Source: Porticoccus sp950063125
GTDB lineage: Bacteria > Pseudomonadota > Gammaproteobacteria > Pseudomonadales > Porticoccaceae
NCBI RefSeq assembly: GCF_963973895.1
Contig: NZ_CAXBBF010000005.1
Reading direction: 5' to 3' (one strand)
Length of the DNA: 64,000 nt
Numbering within the stretch: position 1 is the stretch's first letter; each line of letters opens with the position of its first letter. This document shows positions 26,612-35,718 of the stretch, piece after piece. The notes below the pieces were generated by a model. The model was not told the origin of the DNA. It saw only the letters and a list, made by a program, of their open reading frames with translations, and searched no databases. A program made the translations under genes and the position numbers.

Positions 26612-28825
26612 ATGAATCTCAAATTCATACTGGACGCTGTACCTTATACCCTGTCGGGACAGATGCTGGTATCGGGGGGACACCTGCCCGTTGCCGGTCA
26701 TACTGTCCCGACAGACTTTATTGGTGTTGGTGTCACCACTGCGGATAACCCACTGGTAGACGACTATGTGCTGGAGCGCCTTGCTGAACTGGGTATCAGT
26801 CAGGTTCGCGTCGATTTCACCTACGGGGATATGGACGGTCCGGTTGCCCGGCTACTGGACCGTCTGCTGGCCACTGACATCCAGGTGCTGTTGCATCTGG
26901 TACAACCGTTTGAGGAAGTAAAACGGATTAACACGCACGCGGGGCAGGTGGCCTGGCGTGAATTCGTCAGCTCAACTGCCGCCCGTTACGGTGAAAGGCT
27001 CTGGGCCATCGAGGTTGGCTCAACCATCAATCGCCGTCGCTGGTCCGGCTATGACACCGAAAGCTTCTTTACCAGCTGGAGCATTGCCTACAACGAAATC
27101 AAATCCAGAAATATCAGGCTGGCTGGCCCCAATATCAGCGATTTTGAACCACTCTGGAATATTGCTGTGCTGACCCGTTTAAAACAGGAAGGCCAGCTGC
27201 CCGATATCCATACCAATAACCTCTTCAGCGAACGGGTAGTGGAGCCGGAGCGATTTGATCACCGTTTACTGGGCAGCGGGATCGGACAGCTTGTGAAAGT
27301 CAATCTGGTCAAAAAGTGCCGGATTCTCAAGAAAATTACCAGCGACTTTGGCATCGATGAACTGGTGTCCCCTTCCGCATTCTGGACCTTGCCCCGTATC
27401 AAACGGGTGTTGGTCAACAGCGAACAGAAGATGGCGGATTACCTGACCCGATATATGGTGCTGTGTGCGGCTTCCGGTTCGATGCGTCAGATCTATTGGG
27501 GACCGATGTTGTGCAACCGCGAGGGGCTGATTGACGATGACACCGGTACCTACCCTTTGCTGGAGAGGGTGACGCACTATCATCGCGTGCTGGGAGACGA
27601 AGCCAGCTACCGCATTCGTCCGGCCTTCCGGGCCATGAAAACCTTTATCGCTGAAATCTCAGGCAGTCGCTACGAAGGCGCGCTGGCCACCACCGGTGGT
27701 TTGCAGATACATGCATTCCGCAACGACCATCACCTGATTCATGTGGCCTGGGCAGAAAATGGCAAAGCACTTCCACTCCGAGCCTGTTATCGCGAAGGCG
27801 ATATCGCTGCCAGCCAGTTACTTGATCGCGACGGAGATTGTCTGACCGGCGTAGTACAACTGATTTCAGAGGCCCCTCTGTATCTGACCTGGTCCGCCAA
27901 CGCAGATGTGCAGCTGACCGAACCCGATCTCACGCAGATAGAGCACATTTACCGGCATATTCCCGATCAGAAATACTACCTGTACGATGATGACCAGTGG
28001 CACGGCATGCTGGTGGCCGATAGCCCCGCTGAAGCGGAATTGCGCTTCAAGGTCCTGCATCCCGGTCACCTGCCTGGCCCCACCAAAGAAAACCTTTTGC
28101 GTCGCGCCCGCAATGCTGTCTGGACAGTCGACGGCGCGCTGGCAACGACGGTTGTGGCAAAAAAACCGTTGAAGATTCATCCCCACAAACGTTTTCTCGA
28201 AAGACATAGGCCTTCAAAAGCCCGCCGCAGCTGGATTGCCGCCGCAGAGTTATTGCGCAGGGGTATCCCCACAGCGATGCCGCTGGCCTATTTCGAAAAA
28301 GTCGGTGATCGGAGTCTGCTGGAAAATTACTTTATCTGTGACCGGGTTGACGCAGATTTTACGGCCAGGGAAATACTGTCGGCATTTCGTGAGGGTGCCA
28401 GCCGCTTTCAGGGCATTCCCGCTGAACAGGCCTACCGGGAGCTGGGGCGTTTCCTGTTTGAGATGCACTGCCGGGGAGTCTATTTCCGGGATCTTTCCGG
28501 TGGCAATATCCTCATTAAAAAATCACCCACAGGTGAGCTTCAGTTCACTCTGATCGACATTAACCGGGCGCGTTTCTTCAATCGCGGCGCCACCATGTTG
28601 GAGCGACTTTCTGATCTGTCCCGTGTCTGCAACAAGCTCCACTGGGAAGGTCGAGAGCAGTTGATCGGCCAGTATCTGCAACGGCCTGAGAGCGGAGGCG
28701 CTATGCCATGGCATTACCGTATACCGTTTTATCTGTATGACTTTAAAGCTGCCTTCAAACGCCGCTTTGGCCGCAAAGCCATCAAGCGATTGCTTAACAG
28801 GGCTGCCCGCTCAAACAGGCGCTAA
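26612..28825 (+). CDS. Fusion protein: glycosidase-like barrel plus LPS-kinase-like (WaaP/InaA) domain
   Basis: A 737-residue protein with two parts. Residues about 20-480 look like a clan-A glycoside hydrolase TIM barrel plus a following beta domain: LGISQVRVDFTYGD, then AIEVGSTINRRRWSGY near residue 134 where active enzymes carry G-N-E-P, and IYWGPM. Residues about 500-737 resemble the lipopolysaccharide (Kdo/WaaP) kinase family: HPHKRFLERHRPSKARRSW, catalytic loop YFRDLSGGNILI near 625 and metal-binding LIDINRARF near 647. No signal peptide or membrane segment is seen, so it is probably cytoplasmic. ATG 26612 is preferred; GTG 26537 is an in-frame alternative. The natural substrate is unknown. 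The general fold calls come from motifs only. Confidence 0.6.
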   Translation: MNLKFILDAVPYTLSGQMLVSGGHLPVAGHTVPTDFIGVGVTTADNPLVDDYVLERLAELGISQVRVDFTYGDMDGPVARLLDRLLATDIQVLLHLVQPFEEVKRINTHAGQVAWREFVSSTAARYGERLWAIEVGSTINRRRWSGYDTESFFTSWSIAYNEIKSRNIRLAGPNISDFEPLWNIAVLTRLKQEGQLPDIHTNNLFSERVVEPERFDHRLLGSGIGQLVKVNLVKKCRILKKITSDFGIDELVSPSAFWTLPRIKRVLVNSEQKMADYLTRYMVLCAASGSMRQIYWGPMLCNREGLIDDDTGTYPLLERVTHYHRVLGDEASYRIRPAFRAMKTFIAEISGSRYEGALATTGGLQIHAFRNDHHLIHVAWAENGKALPLRACYREGDIAASQLLDRDGDCLTGVVQLISEAPLYLTWSANADVQLTEPDLTQIEHIYRHIPDQKYYLYDDDQWHGMLVADSPAEAELRFKVLHPGHLPGPTKENLLRRARNAVWTVDGALATTVVAKKPLKIHPHKRFLERHRPSKARRSWIAAAELLRRGIPTAMPLAYFEKVGDRSLLENYFICDRVDADFTAREILSAFREGASRFQGIPAEQAYRELGRFLFEMHCRGVYFRDLSGGNILIKKSPTGELQFTLIDINRARFFNRGATMLERLSDLSRVCNKLHWEGREQLIGQYLQRPESGGAMPWHYRIPFYLYDFKAAFKRRFGRKAIKRLLNRAARSNRR

Positions 28826-28878
28826 GTAACTGGCGAGTGTGAGGAGCCATCGGGCAACAATAGCGGCCCCCGCTGCAG

Positions 28879-30162
28879 TTATCTCTCCAGAATGGCCGCC
28901 ACACCCATACCACCAGCGGTGCAGATTGAAATCAGGCCGCGACCCTGTCCCGCCAACTCCAATTGCCTTGCCAGCGTGCCGGCTATCCGTGCGCCAGTCG
29001 CGGCAAAGGGGTGGCCGACGGCCAGGCTGCTGCCGGTCATATTGAGCTTGTCGCGATCAATACTGCCTAGCGCTTTTTCCAGGCCCAGTCTTTCCCGGCA
29101 GTATTCCTCCGACTCCCAGGCTTTGAGGGTGCAGAGCACCTGTGCGGCAAAGGCTTCGTGAATTTCATAGTGGGTGAAATCCTGCAGGCTCAGTTCGGCA
29201 CGACTCAGCATATTGGCCACGGCCACGGTGGGCGCCATCAGCAGGCCCTCACCACCCACATGGTCGACAGCAGCCGTTTCCATGTGGGTGAGACGTGCCA
29301 GTATGGGCAGATTATTGGCGGTGGCCCATTCCTCGCTGGCCAGCAGCAGGGAGGCTGCCCCGTCAGTCAGCGGCGTGCTGTTACCGGCAGTCAGGGTGCC
29401 TTTCGCGCTGCGATCAAAAGACGGCTTTAGCTTTTCCAGCTGCGCCAGCGTCAGGTCTTGGCGCAGATTGTTATCACGCAACATGCCCGCACAAGGGCTC
29501 AGCAGGTCATCAAAAAAACAGTTGCTGTAGGCGGACTCGGCACGGTGGTGGCTGGCCAGCGCCAGTTCATCCTGCGCATCGCGGCTGATCTGCCATTGTT
29601 TTGCCATTAACTCACAGTGCTCCCCCATGCTCAGTTCCGTGCGCGGTTCAGTGATGGCGGGGGCCACAGGGGCGAGCTCGGAAGGACGAAAGCCTTTCAG
29701 TGCCGTCAGTTTCTGGCGGGTGGTTTTTGCCTTGGATAACGCCACCAACCGTTGGGAAAATCGCCTGGAAAATAGCACAGGCACATCACTGGCACTGTCC
29801 GTGCCGGCGGCAATGCCGCACTCAATCTGTCCGCAGGCGATTTTCGAGGCGATGCCAAAGGCCGCTTGCAGGCTGGTACCGCAGGCCTGCTGGAGCGTGA
29901 TACCGGGGGTCAATGGCGACAGGCTGGTGCTCAGCAGCGCTTCGCGGGCAAGATTGAAATCCTTCGGGAAGGTCATCACGGCGCCCGCCACCAGCTCATC
30001 CATCTGTTGCCCATGGAGATTGTAACGATCCACCAGCCCTTGCAGGGCGCAGACCAGCATGTCGAGGTTGGTCAGATCGGCGTAGCCGGTATCGGCCCGA
30101 CAAAAAGGAATACGGTTCGCTCCGACAATGGCTACCGGGCGAATGGTCTTGGGTTGGCTCAT
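28879..30162 (-). CDS. fadI: 3-ketoacyl-CoA thiolase, FadI type
   Basis: This thiolase cleaves 3-ketoacyl-CoA to acetyl-CoA and a shortened acyl-CoA in beta-oxidation. The 427-residue protein has the nucleophilic cysteine in QQACGTSLQAA (C94), the HEAFAAQ histidine, NMTGSSLAVGHPFAATGAR and the second cysteine in ICTAGGMGVAA. Length and sequence fit FadI of the fadIJ branch better than FadA. Its ATG overlaps the fadJ stop by 4 bp, so the pair is translationally coupled and should form one trifunctional complex. Confidence 0.9.
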   Translation of the reverse strand: MSQPKTIRPVAIVGANRIPFCRADTGYADLTNLDMLVCALQGLVDRYNLHGQQMDELVAGAVMTFPKDFNLAREALLSTSLSPLTPGITLQQACGTSLQAAFGIASKIACGQIECGIAAGTDSASDVPVLFSRRFSQRLVALSKAKTTRQKLTALKGFRPSELAPVAPAITEPRTELSMGEHCELMAKQWQISRDAQDELALASHHRAESAYSNCFFDDLLSPCAGMLRDNNLRQDLTLAQLEKLKPSFDRSAKGTLTAGNSTPLTDGAASLLLASEEWATANNLPILARLTHMETAAVDHVGGEGLLMAPTVAVANMLSRAELSLQDFTHYEIHEAFAAQVLCTLKAWESEEYCRERLGLEKALGSIDRDKLNMTGSSLAVGHPFAATGARIAGTLARQLELAGQGRGLISICTAGGMGVAAILER

Positions 30163-32132
30163 GGTTTCACCTCCAACTGCTGGTGTTCCAGGTAATGCAT
30201 CGGGCCGCCTAAAAACGGGGCAAAACCGGTACCGAAAATGACCCCGGCGTCCAGCAGGTCGGCACTGTCGACAATGCCATCATCCAGGCAGCGTTGACAT
30301 TCGGCCAGCAGCGGTTTGATCAGACGGTCACCGAGAATATCCATAGCCACCATATCGCTGGCTTTGCCTTTGTCCGGTTTGCCTTTCTTCCACCGGTAAA
30401 AGCCTTCGCCGGACTTCTTGCCGAGCTTGCCTTCGTCAATCAGTGCCTCCAGTTTTGCAATGGCCTCCTGCCTGTCCGGTGCCAGTTTTTTGACCACACT
30501 GAGCGCGACATCGAGCCCGACGGTATCTACCAGTTCAACTGGCCCCATCGGCATACCAAAGCGTTTGGCCGCCTCATCCACAGTGGCCATGCTGTGTCCT
30601 TCCTCCAGCAGATTGATAGCCTCCAGCATGTAGGGGGCCAGCACGCGATTGACCAGGAAGCCGGGAGCGCTGTTGACCGGCAGGGGAAATTTGCCGATGC
30701 GGTTGCTGAACAGGCAGCCTTTTTGAATATCCTCGGGGTTGGACTGCTCACCCCGCACCACTTCCACCAGCGGCATCTTGGCGACCGGATTAAAGAAGTG
30801 CAGCCCGATCAGGCGTTGTGGCTGTTGCAAGCCCAGTGCAATCTCATGCAGTGGAATGGCAGAGGTGTTGGTTGCCAGTACGGCGTCAGGCCGGGCTTTT
30901 TCCTCCAGATCCTTAAAGAGCTGCTGTTTGGCCTCAAGATTTTCAAAAATTGCCTCAATCACGACATCCGCCCGGGCAATACCGTCCCCGTCCACATCGG
31001 CGATCAGACGACTGTTCGCCGCAGAGATCTGTGCAGTGCTGCGCAATTTTCTCTTGAACAGCTTTTCGGCCCGTTTCAGGGCAGGCTCTATGTATTTGGC
31101 TTCCCGGTCCTGCAATGTGACTTCCATTCCCCGCAGTGCGCACCAGGCGGCAATATCGCCGCCCATGACACCCGCACCGACCACATGTACACGGTGGGGT
31201 TGCCAGCTGGCAGTGGTTTCATCCGACTTGCCGAGAGCCTTTAACTGTTCCTGTAGACGGAAAACCCGCCGCAGGTGCCGGGAGGTGTCTCCCATCAGTA
31301 ATTCACTGACCTTGTCCGCTTCGCCTTTCAGCAAAGCCTCAAAGTCGCTGCCCACCTGACGCCAGAGCTCAATGAGGGTATAGGGTGCCGGGTAGTGTTC
31401 CGGGCGGGCCCGTTTGGCCACCTCGCGGGTCATGACTCTGGCCAGGATCTGGCGCATGCCCGGGCGGCTGGTCAGTAGCTCGAGCCGGTTGGCCTGGTGT
31501 CCTTTGCGCCGCTTGACGATGGCTTTGCGCGCTGCCCAGTGCAGGCTGCCGTGTTCTGATACCACCTTGTCCATCAGGCCCACGGCACGGGCGGCACGGG
31601 CCCTGAGAGAGCGTGCACTGAGGATCAACTCCAGTGCCTTGCGGCCGCCCAGCAGACGAATACTGCGTGCGGTGCCACCAAAGCCGGGGAAAATCCCCAA
31701 CTGGATTTCCGGGAAACCGATCCGGGTACTATCGGCATCCAGTGCCACCCGGTAGTTGCAGGCTAGTGCCAGCTCCAGACCACCACCGAGACAGAAGCCA
31801 TGAACGGCGGCAACCGAATAGCAGGGCAGTGCCTCCAGCCGGGCAAAGACCTGGTGGGCCATTTCAATACCGGCCTTTGCCACTTCGCGGTCAGCCTGTT
31901 GTTCAAATTCGCGGATATCCGCGCCGGCGATAAAGCCGCTGGCTTTCGGCGAGTAAATGACCAGTCCGGCGGGCAGGACTGTTTCCAGCTCCGACAGGAT
32001 GGCATCCAGTTCCTGCATCACGTCACTGTTCAGCGTGTTGACACTCTCATCGCAACGATCGATTGCCAGCCAGGCAATATTTTCGTTATCCCGCTCCAGT
32101 TGCCAGTGCTTGTACGAAGGGTTATCGGTCAT
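30159..32132 (-). CDS. fadJ: Multifunctional beta-oxidation enzyme, FadJ type
   Basis: A 657-residue fusion of enoyl-CoA hydratase (residues about 15-200: SGFIAGADIREF, CLGGGLELALACNYR, GFPEIQLGIFPGFGG) and 3-hydroxyacyl-CoA dehydrogenase (from about 310: VHVVGAGVMGGDIAAWCALR, HFFNPVAKMPLVEVV, FLVNRVLAPYMLEA). It hydrates enoyl-CoA and oxidises the hydroxyacyl product for FadI, which follows. It is somewhat shorter than E. coli FadJ. GGAGA precedes the ATG. The pair is divergent from recJ. Confidence 0.9.
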   Translation of the reverse strand: MTDNPSYKHWQLERDNENIAWLAIDRCDESVNTLNSDVMQELDAILSELETVLPAGLVIYSPKASGFIAGADIREFEQQADREVAKAGIEMAHQVFARLEALPCYSVAAVHGFCLGGGLELALACNYRVALDADSTRIGFPEIQLGIFPGFGGTARSIRLLGGRKALELILSARSLRARAARAVGLMDKVVSEHGSLHWAARKAIVKRRKGHQANRLELLTSRPGMRQILARVMTREVAKRARPEHYPAPYTLIELWRQVGSDFEALLKGEADKVSELLMGDTSRHLRRVFRLQEQLKALGKSDETTASWQPHRVHVVGAGVMGGDIAAWCALRGMEVTLQDREAKYIEPALKRAEKLFKRKLRSTAQISAANSRLIADVDGDGIARADVVIEAIFENLEAKQQLFKDLEEKARPDAVLATNTSAIPLHEIALGLQQPQRLIGLHFFNPVAKMPLVEVVRGEQSNPEDIQKGCLFSNRIGKFPLPVNSAPGFLVNRVLAPYMLEAINLLEEGHSMATVDEAAKRFGMPMGPVELVDTVGLDVALSVVKKLAPDRQEAIAKLEALIDEGKLGKKSGEGFYRWKKGKPDKGKASDMVAMDILGDRLIKPLLAECQRCLDDGIVDSADLLDAGVIFGTGFAPFLGGPMHYLEHQQLEVKP

Positions 32133-32290
32133 CGGTAAAACATCTCCTTTCCCATCGCATCGCTGGCTCGTGTGCTTCCTGATACCAGCCTGCTTTACAA
32201 TGTCGGTCTGTTGTTATCATCAATTCATCATAGCGGATTGGCAACGGATTGAAATGCTCCCCGCATAAAATGGATCTGGAACACTTTGCC

Positions 32291-34021
32291 ATGACGAAAC
32301 CCCATATCACCCGCCGCACTGCTGACCTGACCCAATGCGAATTCAGTCCATCGGTTTCGCCGTTATTGCAGCGCATTTATGCGGCCCGGGGGGCCGAGAA
32401 CGATCGGGCACTGGCGCGAACACTCCAGGGGCTGCCGGGTCCAGACGGCCTGCTCGGGATCGGCGAGGCGGTCGTGCTACTCGAACAGGCCATCAATGAA
32501 CAGCAATCTGTGCTCATTATCGGCGACTTTGATGCCGATGGTGCCACCAGCACGGCGCTGACTCTGCTGGCGCTGAGGGCGATGGGGTTTTCCCGGGTGA
32601 GCTATATCGTGCCCAATCGCTTCGAATACGGCTATGGCCTCACCCCGGAAATTGTCGAACTGGCCAAACAGCAAACACCGGATCTGATCATCACGGTCGA
32701 CAACGGTATTTCCAGTGTCAGCGGTGTCGAGGCCGCAAAAGCCGCCGGTATCAAAGTGCTGATCACCGATCACCACCTGCCCGGCGCACAACTGCCCGAG
32801 GCGGATGCCATCGTCAATCCCAACCAGCACGGCTGCGAATTTCCCGGCAAAAACCTCGCCGGGGTGGGGGTGGTGTTCTATCTGATGAGCGCCCTCCGCA
32901 AGCGACTCCGTGAGCGCGGCTGGTTTGCAGATCAGCAACGGGTGGAACCCAATATGGCCGAATGGCTCGATCTGGTGGCGCTGGGTACCGTGGCCGATGT
33001 GGTCACTCTCGATACGATCAATCGCATTCTGGTCTACCAGGGATTGCAGCGTATCCGGGCGGGGAAATCCCGGCCGGGTATCCAGGCACTGCTCGACCTC
33101 GCGGGCCGCGATTGCAGTCGTCTGGTGGCATCAGATCTCGGCTTTGCCATCGGGCCCCGGCTCAATGCAGCCGGCCGGCTGGATGACATGTCCATCGGTA
33201 TCCAGTGCCTGCTTGAAACCGACCCCTATCTGGCCCGGGAATACGCCCTGCAACTGGATGAACTGAACCGCGACCGCCGGGTGATCGAAGCCGACATGCA
33301 GCGGGAAGCACTGGTGGCACTGGAGCAATTGCACCTGGACGAACAGAAATTACCCTGGGGGCTGTGTCTGTTCGATGCCAACTGGCATCAGGGGGTGGTG
33401 GGCCTGCTGGCCTCGCGCATCAAGGACAGGGTGCATCGTCCGGTCATCGTCTTTGCCGATGCCGACAACGGTGAATACAAAGGGTCTGCGCGTTCCATCA
33501 AGGGCCTGCATATCCGTGACGTGCTGGACGCAGTCGCCAGCCGCCACCCGGGCCTGATCAGTAAATTCGGTGGTCACGCCATGGCGGCGGGATTGAGCCT
33601 CCCAAAAGATCACTACCCGACATTTGTCGATGCCTTTGATGCAGAGGTACGCCGACTGCTCACCCCGGCGGATCTGGAAGCGGAAATTCTCACCGACGGC
33701 GTGCTCAACTCCGATCAGCTCAGTATCGATACCGCCCAGCTGCTGCGGGAGGCCGGCCCCTGGGGACAGCACTTTCCCGAACCGCTGTTCGAGGGCGAAT
33801 TTCATGTCGTGCAACAGCGCATCGTCGGTGAAAAACACCTCAAACTGGTACTGGCAACCGACGCGTCAAGAAGTCAGCTCATCGACGCCATCGCGTTCAA
33901 TGTGGATACCGATAGATGGCCCGACCCGGCAGCCGACCAGGTCCGGCTGATTTATAAACTGGACATCAATCTGTGGCGGGGCAGGGAGTCCATGCAGTTG
34001 CTGGTGGAGTACCTCGCTTAA
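32291..34021 (+). CDS. recJ: Single-strand 5'-3' exonuclease RecJ
   Basis: RecJ degrades single-stranded DNA in RecF-pathway and mismatch repair. The 576-residue protein has the DHH-family motifs IIGDFDADGATSTAL, ITVDNGISS, ITDHHLPG, ALGTVADVVTLD, and the DHHA1 motif FGGHAMAAGLSLP. ATG 32291 gives the usual length; ATG 32270 and TTG 32249 are in-frame alternatives. Its last codons (RESMQLLVEYLA, stop) recur in diverged form beyond the CRISPR array at 50314-50352, marking recJ as the left border of the accessory island. Confidence 0.95.
   Translation: MTKPHITRRTADLTQCEFSPSVSPLLQRIYAARGAENDRALARTLQGLPGPDGLLGIGEAVVLLEQAINEQQSVLIIGDFDADGATSTALTLLALRAMGFSRVSYIVPNRFEYGYGLTPEIVELAKQQTPDLIITVDNGISSVSGVEAAKAAGIKVLITDHHLPGAQLPEADAIVNPNQHGCEFPGKNLAGVGVVFYLMSALRKRLRERGWFADQQRVEPNMAEWLDLVALGTVADVVTLDTINRILVYQGLQRIRAGKSRPGIQALLDLAGRDCSRLVASDLGFAIGPRLNAAGRLDDMSIGIQCLLETDPYLAREYALQLDELNRDRRVIEADMQREALVALEQLHLDEQKLPWGLCLFDANWHQGVVGLLASRIKDRVHRPVIVFADADNGEYKGSARSIKGLHIRDVLDAVASRHPGLISKFGGHAMAAGLSLPKDHYPTFVDAFDAEVRRLLTPADLEAEILTDGVLNSDQLSIDTAQLLREAGPWGQHFPEPLFEGEFHVVQQRIVGEKHLKLVLATDASRSQLIDAIAFNVDTDRWPDPAADQVRLIYKLDINLWRGRESMQLLVEYLA
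33983..34021 (+). repeat. Left copy of island-flanking direct repeat (recJ 3' end)
   Basis: The last 39 bases of recJ, from AGGGAGTC to TAA, match 50314-50352 at 35 of 39 positions in the same orientation. The differences are at 33991/50322, 34010/50341, 34017/50348 and 34018/50349 and preserve an open recJ-like frame in both copies. Confidence 0.85.
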
Positions 34022-34090
34022 AACTGGCAGGTTGCACTTTGTGCTCAAAGACCATTAAATCGGGACGGAATATTTCAGGGATGAGTACAC

Positions 34091-35065
34091 ATGGACAAGT
34101 TCGACCGCATTCAGCACCTCCACCGAATTTTTAAAAACCGCCGCTTGCCGGTTCCCGTTCGGGTGCTGGCGGAAGAACTGGAGTGTACCGAGCGCAATGT
34201 CAAACGCCTGCTTGAAAACATGCAGCTGGTGGATGCTCCGTTGGTATATGATGAGTCCGGTCGCGGCTGGCGCTACGAAAAAAATGAGGGCGATCTCTTC
34301 GAACTGCCCGGCCTGTGGCTGACCGGTGATGAGCTGCAATCCCTCAGCCTGCTGCTCAGCCTGCTGGAGCAATTGGGCAACGGTATCCTCAACGACGAAA
34401 TCGTCGTGATCGAAAAAGAGGTCACCAAATTGCTCAATGCGCGGGGTATCGACCCCAGCGCCTTCGCCGATCAGCTCCGCATACTGCCCATGGCCCAGCG
34501 CCAGCTTCAGGGCAAAGTCTTCCACCGGGTTACCGAAGCACTGTTGCTCAAAAAACAGCTGCATATCTACTACAGCGACTATCAAGGTATCAATTCCGAC
34601 CGCTATATCAGTCCCCAGCACCTCGTCTACTACCGGGAAAACTGGTACCTAGACGCCTTCTGCCACCTGCGCAATAGCCTGCGCACCTTCTCTGTGGCGC
34701 GCATTATCCGTGCCGACATCCTCAAGCCCGACCGCAAACTGGTGGATCGGGAAACCCTGCAAAACCACTTCTCCACCAGCTTTGGAATCTTCGCCGGAAA
34801 GCCGCGCCATCAGGCGAGGTTGCGTTTCCTCCCCGCGGTTGCCCGGGAAATTGCCAGCCAGCAATGGCACCCGAACCAGCAGGGCGAATGGGACGGGCGG
34901 GACTACCTGCTGACCCTTCCCTATGCCAACGACAAGGAACTGGTGCAGGACATCCTACGCCATCTGCCCCATGTTGCGGTAGAAGCCCCAGCCGAGTTGC
35001 GGCAGGCAGTGCATCGCCGGTTGCGGCAGGCGATGGTGATGTACGAAGAAACAGAAGGCGAGTAA
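34091..35065 (+). CDS. WYL-domain transcriptional regulator
   Basis: A 324-residue regulator with an N-terminal winged-helix DNA-binding domain (DRIQHLHRIFKNRRLPVPVR; recognition helix around ECTERNVKRLLENMQ) and a WYL ligand-binding domain from about residue 145 (LVYYRENWYLDAFCHLRNSL), followed by a C-terminal WCX-type extension. WYL regulators often sit beside phage-defence loci (for example BrxR, CapW and some CRISPR regulators), where they usually repress and sense nucleic acid fragments. It is the first gene of the CRISPR island, reads toward the cas operon, and is followed at once by a 9-bp inverted repeat that could be its operator. Confidence 0.88.
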   Translation: MDKFDRIQHLHRIFKNRRLPVPVRVLAEELECTERNVKRLLENMQLVDAPLVYDESGRGWRYEKNEGDLFELPGLWLTGDELQSLSLLLSLLEQLGNGILNDEIVVIEKEVTKLLNARGIDPSAFADQLRILPMAQRQLQGKVFHRVTEALLLKKQLHIYYSDYQGINSDRYISPQHLVYYRENWYLDAFCHLRNSLRTFSVARIIRADILKPDRKLVDRETLQNHFSTSFGIFAGKPRHQARLRFLPAVAREIASQQWHPNQQGEWDGRDYLLTLPYANDKELVQDILRHLPHVAVEAPAELRQAVHRRLRQAMVMYEETEGE

Positions 35066-35079
35066 TAGTGAGTGCTGTA

Positions 35080-35119
35080 TATATCGCCAGGACGCGTTTT
35101 GTCACCACAAGGCGATATA
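35080..35119. promoter_or_regulatory. Inverted repeat, candidate operator for the WYL regulator
   Basis: TATATCGCC at 35080-35088 and GGCGATATA at 35111-35119 are a perfect 9-bp inverted repeat with a 22-nt centre. It begins 15 bp after the WYL gene and lies upstream of the small membrane protein and the cas genes. No T tract follows, so a terminator is less likely than a binding site. Confidence 0.5.
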
Positions 35120-35160
35120 GTCACAAACAGTGGTAAGTAGATGTCAGGGAGGCATGTGGC

Positions 35161-35415
35161 ATGACCATCGCTAGAGAAGCGGCGAACAATCTCAGGCCGG
35201 TTACCGGCATGGCCTGTTTGTCGGCCGTGCCGGGAACGCTGTATCTCGCCATAGCGGATAAAAGCCTGTTGGTATTGTTGGCCTTCCCGCTATTTTTTGG
35301 CGCCACTTTCGTATTTTGCCTGGTATTTTTTTTGTTGTCTTACGGCGTGCGGAAGGTTCTCTCATCGATATGGATGTTAATAGAGTCCCTAATGGAAAGG
35401 GCTGAGACGGGATGA
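35161..35415 (+). CDS. Small two-helix membrane protein, unknown
   Basis: An 84-residue protein with two hydrophobic segments (GMACLSAVPGTLYLAI and LLVLLAFPLFFGATFVFCLV extending to FFLLSY) and a charged C-terminus. GGGAGG precedes the ATG by about 8 bp. No family is recognised. It lies between the WYL regulator and the cas genes, just after the inverted repeat. Membrane proteins of this kind accompany some defence loci, but no role can be inferred from the sequence. Confidence 0.55.
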   Translation: MTIAREAANNLRPVTGMACLSAVPGTLYLAIADKSLLVLLAFPLFFGATFVFCLVFFLLSYGVRKVLSSIWMLIESLMERAETG

Positions 35416-35517
35416 AAAGCGGAGCCGTTGGCTTAGTGGCAAAAACCGGAAGGTACGGTGGCACTTACGCCCATAAAAATCTCGCTTTTGAATTTTGCGT
35501 GTTGAGGGAGAATGGTG

Positions 35518-35718
35518 ATGAGTAGTCAATATGTTGCACATATCCGAGAAAAAGATGGCCCCCTGATTGACCATTTACGCGAGATCGGTAACTTGGCTGG
35601 GAAGTTTGCTGGGGAAATAGGTCTGCGTGATATTGCCCAATTACTCGGACTTTTACATGACATTGGCGAATTTCGATCAAAACTAATTCAAAGCTACAGG
35701 TTACTGAATAGGCCATGA
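35518..35718 (+). pseudogene. Fragment of a second Cas3 HD-nuclease domain
   Basis: A 66-residue frame that aligns with the first 65 or so residues of the downstream Cas3 but belongs to a different Cas3 lineage: YVAHIREKDGPLIDHLREIG, then AQLLGLLHDIGEFRSKLIQS. It keeps the His and the H-D pair, but the Lys of HDxGK is Glu here, and the protein stops before the rest of the HD domain and the helicase. Its stop overlaps the true cas3 ATG by 4 bp (ATGA), so it may still be translated and coupled to cas3. GAGGGAG precedes ATG 35518. It is most likely a remnant of a replaced or recombined cas3, though a functional leader peptide cannot be excluded. Confidence 0.65.
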
